This document shows positions 21,561 through 29,766 of a stretch of DNA of 64,000 nucleotides, one piece after another. The notes beneath the pieces were generated by a model. It worked only from the letters and a program-made list of their open reading frames with translations, searched no databases and was not told the DNA's origin. Position 1 is the stretch's first letter. Each line of letters opens with the position of its first letter. A program made the position numbers and the translations under genes. The DNA is from Butyrivibrio fibrisolvens 16/4. GTDB taxonomy: Bacteria > Bacillota > Clostridia > Lachnospirales > Lachnospiraceae. The stretch spans positions 1,501,824 to 1,565,823 of the forward strand of contig FP929036.1 in the NCBI GenBank assembly GCA_000209815.1, read 5' to 3'.

Positions 21561-21730
21561 TAATTATTATAAGCAGTTGGAAACGATGGATTTAACGCCT
21601 GTTTCTGCAAAAGATTTGCCTCATGTTAAATTAGATATTAGGGGGGGCAATTGCTTATGCAAAGAAATTAGGTAAGCAAGTTTTTGAATTGACAGATGAA
21701 GAAAAACAAAGGTTTATGCGTACTTATTAA
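21535..21730 (+). CDS. Small partner protein with DIRGAIAYAK motif (frame break)
   Basis: A 64-residue protein after repair. A run of seven G (21641-21647) must be read as six to give KLDIRGAIAYAKKLGKQVFE and then LTDEEKQRFM. This short conserved family is often seen next to GNAT-like genes in Clostridia (from memory). It has no predicted membrane segment and no DNA-binding motif I can see. The start lies inside the end of the GNAT gene, so the two are probably translationally coupled. Antitoxin-like role is inference. Confidence 0.55.
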
Positions 21731-21754
21731 TAGGGGTTAAACTTTGACTTTTTT

Positions 21755-21800
21755 ATAGACCAGCGACTCTGGTGGAGCCCAGACTAACTGGTCTATTATT
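21755..21800 (+). terminator. Terminator after the GNAT pair
   Basis: ATAGACCAG pairs with CTGGTCTAT, enclosing an inner stem CTCTGG/CCCAGA, and TATTTTG follows. Confidence 0.7.
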
Positions 21801-21954
21801 TTGTCCCAAATGGTGTTTTGATCAAGGTGATGCTAAGTGTCGCAGCACAAAGGCTGCGGCTTCTGAGAGTTTTATGGGATAAAATATAGTCAAAATCTTC
21901 ATTTTTTTATCGCAGCAAGTCTGCCAACACGCAATCTTTTGTTGGGTTTCGATA
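21799..21954. repeat. Right-hand copy of the palindromic repeat
   Basis: Bases 21856-21954 match 14391-14490 at about nine in ten positions, and the last 62 bases match at all but one. The left palindromic unit here has arms TTTTGTCCCA/TGGGATAAAA instead of TTTTATCACA/TGTGATAAAA, again changed on both sides. An internal CGCAGC/GCTGCG hairpin resembles the metA terminator stem. The two copies bracket the island. Confidence 0.8.
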
Positions 21955-22018
21955 CAGTAAAATCAAAAATCAAAATAGCGTTAGGTGGCTCAAATTTTAA
22001 TCAGCGCACGGAGGTTTT

Positions 22019-22360
22019 ATGAATATACAAATTTTCGGCACTAAGAAGTGCAATGATACAAAGAAGGCAGAACGCTTTTTTAAGGAGCGTGGCATCAAGT
22101 ATCAGTTTATCGATATGAAGGAAAAAGGCATGAGCAAGGGAGAACTTACATCAGTTGCTTCTGCTAATGGTGGTATTGCAAATATGGTTAACGTAAATGC
22201 GAAGGACCAGGATGCAGTAGCATTGTTTCAGTATATTGCTGATGAGGATAAGCTGGAGAAGTTACTTGAATCACAGCAGATTATCAAGACTCCAGTAGTG
22301 AGAAATGGAAAACAGTCTACAGTTGGCTATCAGCCAGATGTTTGGAAAACATGGCAGTAG
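22019..22360 (+). CDS. ArsC/Spx-family thioredoxin-fold protein
   Basis: A 113-residue protein with the ArsC fold: FGTKKCNDTKKAERFFKERG near the start holds the single redox Cys (residue 11), and TPVVRNGKQSTVGY carries the conserved Pro loop and the phosphate-binding region. It lacks the CxxC of Spx, so it resembles the YffB/ArsC-like branch: glutaredoxin-dependent reductase or regulator of unknown target. GGAGG precedes the ATG. It is the first ordinary gene after the island. Confidence 0.8.
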   Translation: MNIQIFGTKKCNDTKKAERFFKERGIKYQFIDMKEKGMSKGELTSVASANGGIANMVNVNAKDQDAVALFQYIADEDKLEKLLESQQIIKTPVVRNGKQSTVGYQPDVWKTWQ

Positions 22361-22439
22361 ATTGACGAACTTCATTTGTGTTATGCTTATTGTAGTTGGA
22401 ATTGCAGGACTTACGATTCTTGCAAAGGAATGAGAATAA

Positions 22440-23221
22440 ATGGGGGATAATAAGACGATGCCAAACGAAAATGGTACCTGGGTAATGTATGGGGTAGAGT
22501 GGGATGATCCTGAATGCCTACATACAGTTGATGAAGCAATCGAATATATAAATGAAATAGGATTTCTTCCATTGTTTAAGAATGAAATTCCCGGCTTCTC
22601 ATTAGAAGAGCGCACAGTGCCTGAATATTGGTGGAGTGGAAATCCAACACTTGATCCATGGGAATGGAGAGAAATAATAGCACGTCGCGGTAGCGTTGCC
22701 TATGGTAAGTTTTTCAATAAGAAAGCTGGGTTTATATCAAAGGAATGGTTCCCATATTTTGCTAACTATAGACGTGATGGCTATGATTTTGATGCTCTTT
22801 GGGATGATGAAAAAGCATCAAGACGCCAAAAGAAGATTATGGATGTCTTAGAAACCTGCGATGAAATTTATTCCAATGAATTGAAGCAAAAAGCAGGCTT
22901 TGGCAAAGACGGTGAAAAAGGATTTGATGGTACAATTACTGATCTTCAGATGATGACATATCTTACAGTGCGTGACTTTAGGCAGCGCAAGAACAAAAAG
23001 GCGAAGCCTATGGCTGGCCAATTGCTATATATACTAAGCCTGAAAACATCTATGGTCGTGACCATGTAGCATCTTTATATTCCAAAGATCCTATAGAATC
23101 TGGAAAAGCTATAGCGAATCATATTATGGAGGTATATCCTATAGCAACTACAAACCAGATTAAGAAAATTATAGGCGGCATGGTAGGACATGCATCAAAA
23201 TCAAATTTAGAATTTGTATAG
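22440..23221 (+). CDS. AlkZ-related protein (frame break)
   Basis: About 260 residues after repair of an A5 run (22995-22999). The repaired part reads NKKGEAYGWPIAIYTKPENI. Blocks such as FLPLFKNEIPGFSLEE, DPWEWREIIARRGSVAYGKF and YRRDGYDFDALWDD are those of a Clostridia family named AlkZ-related after the winged-helix DNA glycosylase AlkZ. Whether it excises damaged bases is not known. A GGGGG site lies ten bases before an alternative ATG at 22458. A 16-codon hydrophobic frame just upstream (22384-22434) may be a remnant. Confidence 0.65.
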
Positions 23222-23283
23222 ATATACAATCTGTCCATTAAAAATAAAATAAACTGCCACTTTTAAAGTGGTCAGATATTAGA

Positions 23284-23320
23284 TAGCATCATACCTAAAA
23301 AAGAAAGGGGTATGATGCTA
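23284..23320 (+). promoter_or_regulatory. Perfect 12-bp inverted repeat over the amidohydrolase start
   Basis: TAGCATCATACC (23284-23295) is repeated inverted at 23309-23320. The loop and right arm hold the AAGGGG ribosome site and the A of the ATG. Folding in the mRNA would hide the start, so translation control is possible; a protein operator is the alternative. Confidence 0.5.
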
Positions 23321-24080
23321 TGTTTAGTTTTAGTGATTTTAAAAAGATAGATATGCATTCGCATATCGGAACCTGGGGGAACCCGTTTAATTTCAGCGGA
23401 GATGTTGGGCTGGTTTTGGATTTGATGGACAGATTTAATATCGAAAAGACGTTGCTTTGTCCATCAGATTCATCAAAAATGCAGATGTAATCGAGGCATA
23501 TAAATCTGCACCAGACAAAATTGTTCCTATCGCCTGGGTGGACTGTACTAAAGAGCAGGCAGCTTATGATGAGTTGGAACACTTGATTAGAGATGAGGGT
23601 TTTAAAGGTGCAAAAATACAGTCATTGTTTGATGGATATGCGGCTGATTCGCCTATAGTCGATCCGGTTGCTGAAATATGTGAAAAGTATAATGTTCCAT
23701 TTCTGGTTCACTCTGGACATGAACCTTTTTCATTGCCTTGGCAAATCGGTCTTTTAGCTGAGCGACATCCACACTGCAAGTTTGCCATGCTTCATATGGG
23801 ACATGGACACGGAATATATGTTGAGGCAGCACAAACCATTGCTAAGAGATATAAAAATATTTGGCTGGAAACCTCTGGTACTTCTATGAGCGCACAAATC
23901 TATAACGCATATACGAATGTAGGAAATGACAAGGTGATGTTTGGATTAGATACTCCATTTCATGCGCCAGAAGTTGAAATTCAAAAGATACTTTCATGTC
24001 CTTTGAAGGAACAAGATTACGAAAATATTTTTTATAATAATGCAAAAAATTTCTTGGGTTCATTATTGGAAGAGGTGTAG
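23320..24080 (+). CDS. Amidohydrolase-family (TIM-barrel) protein (frame break)
   Basis: About 253 residues after repair of an A5 run (23475-23479), which joins CPSDSSKNADVIEAYKSAPD. The N-terminal DMHSHIG is the metal-binding HxH. FLVHSGHEP, HMGHGHGIY and FGLDTPFHAPE supply the later metal ligands and the final Asp of the amidohydrolase-2 group. It should be a metal hydrolase or decarboxylase acting on a small carboxylic or cyclic substrate, not identified. An ECF transporter S-component follows after 4 bases, so the substrate may be a vitamin-like compound taken up by that protein (inference). Confidence 0.75.
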
Positions 24081-24084
24081 AGAT

Positions 24085-24591
24085 ATGAATACAAAAACAA
24101 ATTATAGAGCAATAGATATAGCAATCGATGGCATGATGATTTCACTGGTTTTTCTGGGTACATTCTATTTCAAAATACCATCTTTGTTTGGCTATACACA
24201 TCTAGGAGACTGCATGATTATTCTGGCAGTATGTTTGCTGGGAACAAAGAGAGGCGCTTTTGCTGGTGGGATTGGAGCAGGACTTGCAGATTTGCTTGGC
24301 GGATATACCGCATGGATTTTACCAACAATGGCTTTTAAAGCAACCTGGGCCATTGTTATGGGATTTATCGCCTACAAATTACTAAGGAATAATAAATATG
24401 CATTTTGGATTGGTTCAATAGCCGGTGGTATTATTCATATTATTTTATATACAGGCATAAAGATTCCGATGTTTGGATTTGCATATGCTTTCAGCACTTT
24501 GCTGACACTTACAGCACAAACTATTAGTGGAATCGTGCTGGGTAATTTGCTGTATTTGTTATTGCGTGGTCGTATTAAGGCGTTTGTGTAA
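24085..24591 (+). CDS. ECF transporter substrate-binding (S) component
   Basis: A 168-residue integral membrane protein with five to six helices. Features of ECF S-components are visible: the short loop THLGDCMIILAV and GTKRGAFAGGIGAGLADLLG-GYTAW, typical of the HmpT/ThiW-like group. It binds a micronutrient and works with the shared EcfAA'T energy module, which is encoded elsewhere. The start at 24085 follows GGTGTAGAGAT and lies 4 bases after the amidohydrolase stop. Substrate is not known. Confidence 0.82.
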   Translation: MNTKTNYRAIDIAIDGMMISLVFLGTFYFKIPSLFGYTHLGDCMIILAVCLLGTKRGAFAGGIGAGLADLLGGYTAWILPTMAFKATWAIVMGFIAYKLLRNNKYAFWIGSIAGGIIHIILYTGIKIPMFGFAYAFSTLLTLTAQTISGIVLGNLLYLLLRGRIKAFV

Positions 24592-24723
24592 GATTAGAGA
24601 CTGTCTATATTACAAGAAATAGTGGCTATTCCATTCTTGAATAGCTGTCTTTGAAATCTGAATGACTGCCTCCTTGTTTTCTTGTTATAATTCAATAGTA
24701 GTAATCAATAAGGAGGTAGTGTT

Positions 24724-25107
24724 ATGGCTTGTTTTACAGTACCAGCTGGTGAAGCTGTTGTAACAACTATAGTAAAGAAAACAATTGAGAAGAGAGGTGG
24801 AAAGCCAGAGAATACAGCAAAAGAGAATGGTATTCCATTTTCGCGTAAGTTAAAGTGGCTCACAAATCTTCTTTGGGGAGGTTCAGTACTTTTAGCATAC
24901 GAACACGTATGGCATGGAGAGGTAAAGCCATTCTTTCCATTTTTGACAGCAATGGAGAATCCAGCAGATAAGGCAGAGATGCTTCATGAAATGGGAACAG
25001 TAGGTGTTGGAATGGCACTTCTTGTAACAGCAGTATGGATTGGAATTTGCGTAGCGGCAGATGTTATTGTTAAGCGTCCACTTTCAGGCGTTAAATCTGT
25101 TAATTAG
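24724..25107 (+). CDS. Small membrane protein, unknown function
   Basis: A 127-residue protein with a strong AAGGAGGT site. It starts MACFTVPAGEAVVTTIVKKT, has a basic linker, and two membrane helices (LTNLLWGGSVLLAYEHVW and MALLVTAVWIGICVAADVIV). No known domain. It is followed after 11 bases by another small membrane protein; the two likely work together. The 130 bases upstream hold a short hairpin GGCTATTC/GAATAGCT and a TTATAAT -10-like sequence. Confidence 0.7.
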   Translation: MACFTVPAGEAVVTTIVKKTIEKRGGKPENTAKENGIPFSRKLKWLTNLLWGGSVLLAYEHVWHGEVKPFFPFLTAMENPADKAEMLHEMGTVGVGMALLVTAVWIGICVAADVIVKRPLSGVKSVN

Positions 25108-25118
25108 GAGGGGCTGAA

Positions 25119-25418
25119 ATGACATTATTAATTACTGTTTTTGCGGCACTTATTACTACTATTTTGTGGTATAACAGAAAAAATGATGATATGAAACTTC
25201 ACGTGCTGATGTTTATGTTTTGGGGAGCGTCGATCATGTGGTTTGTAGATGCCATCGCAGAGTATATAGAAATGGGAGCAGATTATTTTGCACCTGCATT
25301 AGAAGATATGATTAATGATAGCTTTTTAGGATTTTCAGTTATCGCATTTGCGATGATAATTTGGGTGGTATATATTTTGATTAAAGATCCTAAGGGCGTT
25401 GTACGAAAAGCTTTATAG
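25119..25418 (+). CDS. Small membrane protein, partner of the preceding gene
   Basis: A 99-residue protein with three predicted membrane helices: one at the N-terminus (LLITVFAALITTILWY), one near residues 30-48 and one near 75-90. GGAGGGG precedes the ATG. It shares an operon with the 24724 gene and ends at a terminator. Function unknown. Confidence 0.7.
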   Translation: MTLLITVFAALITTILWYNRKNDDMKLHVLMFMFWGASIMWFVDAIAEYIEMGADYFAPALEDMINDSFLGFSVIAFAMIIWVVYILIKDPKGVVRKAL

Positions 25419-25436
25419 TTTATTCGCATATACGAT

Positions 25437-25470
25437 AAGCTCACTATGATGACTCATAGTGGGCTTTTTT
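25437..25470 (+). terminator. Intrinsic terminator
   Basis: AGCTCACTATGA and TCATAGTGGGCT form a long stem followed by six T residues. Confidence 0.9.
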
Positions 25471-25614
25471 ACTGCCGAAGATTGGATGAAATTAAAAATC
25501 TGAAAGTATGAACTTATAATGAACTTTTCCCTTGTGGACTAGAATGTAAATTCTATTATGATATTATTGTTTATGGCCTTAGTGCACAATAATAATTATA
25601 CGAGGAGAAACAAT

Positions 25615-26706
25615 ATGAAAAATAAGGGAATTGCATTAATTATTTGTTCTATGCTTTTACTTTCAGCTTGTGGGGCTAACGATGCTGATAAAGCACAAGA
25701 GACAAAAACAACCGAAACCCAGGCGACAGAAAACACAGTAGAAAATACCGCAGCAGGAGAGAAGATTTCTAATAAACTTTTTGAAATCACTATGCCTGCA
25801 GATTTAGAGGGCGTCTATGTATCAGACGTTAAGGATGATCAGATTTTTATCTATCACAAAGAGTCAAAAGATGCTGGTTTTGATGGATTGGCATTTACAA
25901 TTTGGGCAAGACCGCTTCCATCCGAATTTGCCGGTGGCCCATATACAAAGAAGGGTGAATTGACAGATGCAGATGGTAAGCGTTATGAAGTAGTGCTTGG
26001 TTATGCCACAGAAGTTCAGTGGGATTTTGAGAAATATACCGAGATGCCAGATGATTTTCAAAAGTTGTATGACTCATCAGAGGATATTCTTGCTAGTATG
26101 ACAGGTGTAAATGGGGCTACATTTGAATACCTGGCAGGTACAAAAGGTGAAGACCTTTATGGAAATATAATTTTAAATTATAAAAAGGCATTTGAAGATG
26201 GTTGGGATGCAAATGTATTTGAACAGAATGGCATGAGTCCAGAATTTTATAGCCTTGGCCAGGATAGCCTTTCGAATATCGGCTTCGCATATTATGACAC
26301 CGATAAAGATGGCGTAGACGAGCTTTTTGTTGGAAGTCTTATGGATGACGAGTTGAAGGGTTCTATTTACGACATATATACAATGGTTGACGGCCAGCCT
26401 ACTCATGTAATTTCAGGTACAGCTAGAAATAGATTTTATATTTATGATGGCGGAATGATTGTAAATGAGTACTCAAGCGGCGCAATGGAAAATGGCAAGC
26501 TTGTATATTGCCTGGAGTCAAATTCAACAGAAATGGTTTACCAGTGGGGAACCAAGATTGACGCATACGAAAATGAAGATCAGCCTTGGTTTACAAGCTA
26601 CACAGAGGATGAATGGGAAAATGTATCGGAAGACGAATTCCAGTCACGTGAGGCAGCATCAGAAGATTATACAAAGTTAGATTTCAAGCCTTTATCAGAA
26701 TTTTAA
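25615..26706 (+). CDS. Secreted lipoprotein, unknown function
   Basis: A 363-residue protein with a lipoprotein signal peptide (lipobox LLLSACG, Cys near residue 20), a Thr/Glu-rich linker and a large extracytoplasmic part. The ATG at 25615 is chosen because GAGGAG lies nine bases upstream. The second half reads AYYDTDKDGVDELFVGSLMD, an acidic calcium-binding-like turn often found in surface proteins that measure or hold ligands. No enzymatic motif is seen. It stands alone between two terminators. Confidence 0.75.
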   Translation: MKNKGIALIICSMLLLSACGANDADKAQETKTTETQATENTVENTAAGEKISNKLFEITMPADLEGVYVSDVKDDQIFIYHKESKDAGFDGLAFTIWARPLPSEFAGGPYTKKGELTDADGKRYEVVLGYATEVQWDFEKYTEMPDDFQKLYDSSEDILASMTGVNGATFEYLAGTKGEDLYGNIILNYKKAFEDGWDANVFEQNGMSPEFYSLGQDSLSNIGFAYYDTDKDGVDELFVGSLMDDELKGSIYDIYTMVDGQPTHVISGTARNRFYIYDGGMIVNEYSSGAMENGKLVYCLESNSTEMVYQWGTKIDAYENEDQPWFTSYTEDEWENVSEDEFQSREAASEDYTKLDFKPLSEF

Positions 26707-26743
26707 TTTGTAAAATAGCATCAGAACCTCATAAAGCAGGATG

Positions 26744-26782
26744 TAGCTAAAAGGTATTGACAGAAACCGTTAGCTATTTTTA
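26744..26782 (+). terminator. Probable terminator after the lipoprotein gene
   Basis: TAGCTAA and TTAGCTA pair across a 19-base loop, followed by five T residues. Confidence 0.6.
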
Positions 26783-26831
26783 ATTGAGAGGTTTATACTG
26801 TATTGTAGAAATCTTAAGGGAGGATGATAAA

Positions 26832-27269
26832 ATGCAGTTTGAAACATTACAAAAAGATATGGTTGCAGCTATGAAGGCTAGAGATAAGGCAAGAAAGGAT
26901 GCGATTTCTTCACTTGTTTCGGATGTTAAGAAAGCTGCTATTGATGCGGGCACTAGAGATAACATTGCTGATGAATTAGTGGATCAGGTTATTCTTAAAT
27001 CATTAAAGACTGCTAAGGAGCAGCTTGATACTTGCCCTGCTGAGAGAACTGATTTAAAGGAAGAGTATCAGTTTAGATATGATGTAATCAAAGAATATGC
27101 ACCTGAAATGATGAGCGAGGATGAGATTCGCGTATTCCTTCAGGAGAAATTTTCTGAGGTTATCGCAACTAAGAACAAAGGGGCAATCATGAAAGAAGTA
27201 ATGCCAGCTCTTAAGGGTAAGGCAGATGGAAAAGCTATCAATATGATTGTTGCGGAGCTTTGCAAATAG
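26832..27269 (+). CDS. yqeY: YqeY/GatB-related protein
   Basis: A 145-residue protein of the YqeY family, which resembles the C-terminal tRNA-binding part of GatB, the amidotransferase subunit. Typical blocks: DMVAAMKARDKARKDAISSL, then YAPEMMSEDEIR and GAIMKEVMPALKGKADGKAI. The ATG at 26832 follows GGGAGG. The family's role is unclear; tRNA binding is inferred from the fold. Confidence 0.88.
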   Translation: MQFETLQKDMVAAMKARDKARKDAISSLVSDVKKAAIDAGTRDNIADELVDQVILKSLKTAKEQLDTCPAERTDLKEEYQFRYDVIKEYAPEMMSEDEIRVFLQEKFSEVIATKNKGAIMKEVMPALKGKADGKAINMIVAELCK

Positions 27270-27278
27270 TAAAAAATG

Positions 27279-27318
27279 AGAGGATGTTGTAAATTGAATT
27301 ACAGCATCCTCTTTGTTT
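27279..27318 (+). terminator. Terminator after yqeY
   Basis: GAGGATG-TTGTAA pairs with TTACA-GCATCCTC, followed by TTTGTTT. Confidence 0.85.
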
Positions 27319-27335
27319 ATGCTCTGTGATAGAGC

Positions 27336-27854
27336 CTATGCCAGCTCTTTCTTCCAGGCTACAGCACCACATCTGGCACAACCGTATTTACGATAATTCT
27401 TAGTGAATTGACTATCGCGTTTACGATATATGGTAGCACCACATTTCTCGCAGGTAAAAATGTATTTAATAGCAATAGAATTTTGGGATTTATAATCTTC
27501 AACTCCTTTTTCTGTGCCGGTGGTTACGCGCTTGATGTTGTAACCATATACCTGATTCATAACCTCTGCATAATATTTCCACTGGCCAGTGTGTTTCATA
27601 CAACCTTTGCAGGTGTGAAGTATTTCATGAATTATGGTTTCTTTGCAGGCCTTCTCGGAGATTCTATCATCAATAAGTAGTTTCTCAGCTATCTGGATTT
27701 CAAAAGTCCTATCGGGATTTTGCTTGCACAGTCCCCATCTAGTTTTAGCTCTAGTATTGATTGTAAATGATGTGATGACACCTGGCTTTATGCCGATGTG
27801 TGTAACTTCGTGTAATGATTCATTTATTAGTTTCTCAAAGTTTTTCATAGCCAA
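27336..27854 (-). CDS. SprT-like zinc metalloprotease-fold protein
   Basis: A 172-residue protein with the SprT/SPRTN pattern. The zinc site is IIHEILHTC, with the family's third His expected in the following CMKHTGQWKYYAEVMN. A C-terminal zinc ribbon follows (FTCEKCGATIYRKR...YGCARCGAVAWKK). In eukaryotes related proteins cleave DNA-protein crosslinks; in bacteria the role is not well known. It is a single gene facing the yqeY terminator. Confidence 0.83.
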   Translation of the reverse strand: MAMKNFEKLINESLHEVTHIGIKPGVITSFTINTRAKTRWGLCKQNPDRTFEIQIAEKLLIDDRISEKACKETIIHEILHTCKGCMKHTGQWKYYAEVMNQVYGYNIKRVTTGTEKGVEDYKSQNSIAIKYIFTCEKCGATIYRKRDSQFTKNYRKYGCARCGAVAWKKELA

Positions 27855-27939
27855 TATTTTAGCAAAGGAGCATAATCACTTCAAATCTAATCTCGCAAGT
27901 ATTAATATATAAAGAAAGTAAGAAAATTTAGGGGGCAGA

Positions 27940-28245
27940 ATGGATTTTAAACGTGAATGGGCCAGAAGCAGGGACGAACTGGTGCAGGCCATAAGGAGCC
28001 TTGGCTTTCCAGATGAGCTTGGAGTGCAGATAGCAAAGATGCTTGGCAGTCCAAAGGCAATGGAAAGGATGATGGCGTATCTTTACAATGTAAAGCCAAA
28101 TACTGCAGAGCTCATAGTGGACGAGGCCCTGGCTATTTGCAGTGATATAGATAGATGGCGAGAAAAGAAAGCCAGCGAGGAAGCTAATGCCAGGTACAAT
28201 GAAATGCTATACTATGGTTTGGATTCAGATGAAGACTATGAATGA
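27940..28245 (+). CDS. Conserved hypothetical protein, helical
   Basis: A 101-residue soluble, mostly helical protein with GGGGGC before the ATG. It reads FKREWARSRDELVQAIRSLG and ends in an acidic tail. The central part (PKAMERMMAYLYNVKPNTAE) resembles a small helical bundle such as UBA, but I do not recognise a family. It leads a run of short genes on the plus strand with gaps of 50 bases or less. Confidence 0.65.
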   Translation: MDFKREWARSRDELVQAIRSLGFPDELGVQIAKMLGSPKAMERMMAYLYNVKPNTAELIVDEALAICSDIDRWREKKASEEANARYNEMLYYGLDSDEDYE

Positions 28246-28294
28246 TTTTTATAGTTGGATATAATAAAAGATAATAAAACTAGAAGGATTTTTT

Positions 28295-28615
28295 ATGACA
28301 CAAGAGACTTTAGATAGAATTAGAAAATTTACAGAAGACCGTGACTGGGACCAGTTTCACTCACCATCTAACCTAGCAAAATCTATTGTTATAGAAGCGG
28401 CAGAGCTACTGGAATGCTTCCAGTGGGATAATGAAAAGTTTGATGAGGAGCACGTAAAGGAAGAACTGGCAGATGTGATGGTGTATTGCCAGAATCTGGC
28501 TGACAAGCTGGGACTGGATCCAGATGAAATCATCAATAAAAAGATGGACAAGAACGAGGCTAAGTATCCCGTGGAGAAGGCTAAGGGAAGCAATAAGAAG
28601 TATACGGAATTATAA
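28295..28615 (+). CDS. MazG-like nucleotide pyrophosphohydrolase
   Basis: A 106-residue protein of the all-alpha NTP pyrophosphatase group. The metal-binding pattern EAAELLECFQW...EELADVMVYC matches ExxE..12-28..ExxD. It starts RIRKFTEDRDWDQFHSPSNL, as in dCTP-pyrophosphatase-like and RS21-C6-type proteins. It likely hydrolyses a non-canonical or excess dNTP to dNMP and PPi. It sits 3 bases before mutT, so the two form a nucleotide-pool cleaning unit. Confidence 0.88.
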   Translation: MTQETLDRIRKFTEDRDWDQFHSPSNLAKSIVIEAAELLECFQWDNEKFDEEHVKEELADVMVYCQNLADKLGLDPDEIINKKMDKNEAKYPVEKAKGSNKKYTEL

Positions 28616-28618
28616 GAG

Positions 28619-29020
28619 ATGAAAACAATACGTGTGGTTGCAGCTGTAATCAAGGCTGAAAATGATAAGAACGAGCCTATAATTTTCGCTACTCAGCGAG
28701 GCTATGGAGATTACAAGGATGGATGGGAATTCCCTGGTGGAAAAATAGAAGAAGGTGAGACTCCACAGGAAGCTCTTAAACGTGAGATTATGGAGGAGCT
28801 TGATACAGAGATTAGTGTTGGTGAGCTGATTGATACTATTGAGTACGATTATCCTACTTTTCATTTATCCATGGACTGTTTCTGGTCTGAAATTATTAGT
28901 GGCGATTTAGTGCTCAAAGAGCATGAGGCTGCTAAGTGGCTAACTAAGGAACAGCTTGGCGATGTGGATTGGTTGCCAGCAGATATTACTTTGATTGATA
29001 AGATTGATGCAGCTATATAG
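28619..29020 (+). CDS. mutT: MutT-type Nudix (8-oxo-dGTP diphosphatase-like)
   Basis: A 133-residue Nudix hydrolase. The Nudix box is GGKIEEGETPQEALKREIME-EL, fully canonical. FPGGK before it and the short length fit MutT, which removes 8-oxo-dGTP to prevent A-to-C transversions. It may also be the broader (deoxy)nucleoside triphosphate pyrophosphohydrolase type. It follows the MazG-like gene almost directly. Confidence 0.88.
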   Translation: MKTIRVVAAVIKAENDKNEPIIFATQRGYGDYKDGWEFPGGKIEEGETPQEALKREIMEELDTEISVGELIDTIEYDYPTFHLSMDCFWSEIISGDLVLKEHEAAKWLTKEQLGDVDWLPADITLIDKIDAAI

Positions 29021-29042
29021 TTAATTTGGGACGATTATTTAA

Positions 29043-29321
29043 ATGAAAGAATTAGTGAGATATCACATGGTTTTTACTGGTCGTGTGCAGGGAGTTGGAT
29101 TTAGATATAAGGCAAATTATATTGCTGACCAGTATCGACTAACTGGATATGTGAAAAACGAATATGATGGTTCAGTTACTGTAGAAATCCAAGGTTCGGA
29201 GCAGGAGATTTATATGTTCCTAAAATCCTTGGCAAATGATAGATATATCGATATTTATGATTTGAAGAAGGAGCGGATTCCTGTAGAAGAAGATGAGCGT
29301 GGATTTATAGTTCAATACTAA
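29043..29321 (+). CDS. acyP: Acylphosphatase
   Basis: A 92-residue enzyme that hydrolyses acyl phosphates. The phosphate loop and catalytic Arg read GRVQGVGFRY; the catalytic Asn sits in GYVKNEYDGSVTVEIQG. The length is that of the common small acylphosphatase. It follows mutT after 22 bases. Confidence 0.93.
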   Translation: MKELVRYHMVFTGRVQGVGFRYKANYIADQYRLTGYVKNEYDGSVTVEIQGSEQEIYMFLKSLANDRYIDIYDLKKERIPVEEDERGFIVQY

Positions 29322-29337
29322 ATTACGTGAGGACATT

Positions 29338-29748
29338 ATGGTTAAACAGATAGTAAAAGATCAAATATTTCTACAGCAGAAGAGTGAGCCAGCCACAGAG
29401 GCGGACGCTCAAGTGATTGTGGATTTAATGGACACATTAAAAGCAAATATAGATAGATGTGTTGGCATGGCTGCAAATATGATTGGCGTGAAAAAGCAGA
29501 TTATTGTGGTGGCGGCCGGACCATTTATCTTTCCAATGGTAAATCCTGTGATAACGAAAAAGAGTGGCAAGTACGAGACTGAGGAAAGCTGCCTGTCGTT
29601 GGATGGAGTAAGGCCATGTGTGAGGTACGATGAAATTGAAGTGGATTATCTGGACCAGAATTTTCAGCCAAAGCACGGGAAGTACAGTGGATTTACAGCA
29701 CAGATAATTCAACACGAGATACAGCATTTTAGTGGAGAGCTGATTTAG
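29338..29748 (+). CDS. Peptide deformylase-like protein with changed active site
   Basis: A 136-residue member of the peptide deformylase family, which removes the formyl group from new proteins using a metal. Motif II keeps the metal Cys (EESCLSLDG) and motif III the metal His pair (QHEIQHFSG). Motif I reads CVGMAANMIG where the family has GVGLAAPQVG, so the Gln that helps bind the formyl group is Met. This suggests low or altered activity. The main deformylase is probably encoded elsewhere. Confidence 0.8.
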   Translation: MVKQIVKDQIFLQQKSEPATEADAQVIVDLMDTLKANIDRCVGMAANMIGVKKQIIVVAAGPFIFPMVNPVITKKSGKYETEESCLSLDGVRPCVRYDEIEVDYLDQNFQPKHGKYSGFTAQIIQHEIQHFSGELI

Positions 29749-29766
29749 AAAACTAGGGGTGAGCCC

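Noticed and set aside
14221-21954. Repeats considered as integron attC sites or phage att sites
   Set aside because: No integrase, no GTTRRRY core sites, and units lie side by side without cassettes between them.
22384-22434. Short frame MLIVVGIAGLTILAKE
   Set aside because: Only 16 codons, no ribosome site; hydrophobic but more likely a remnant or chance.
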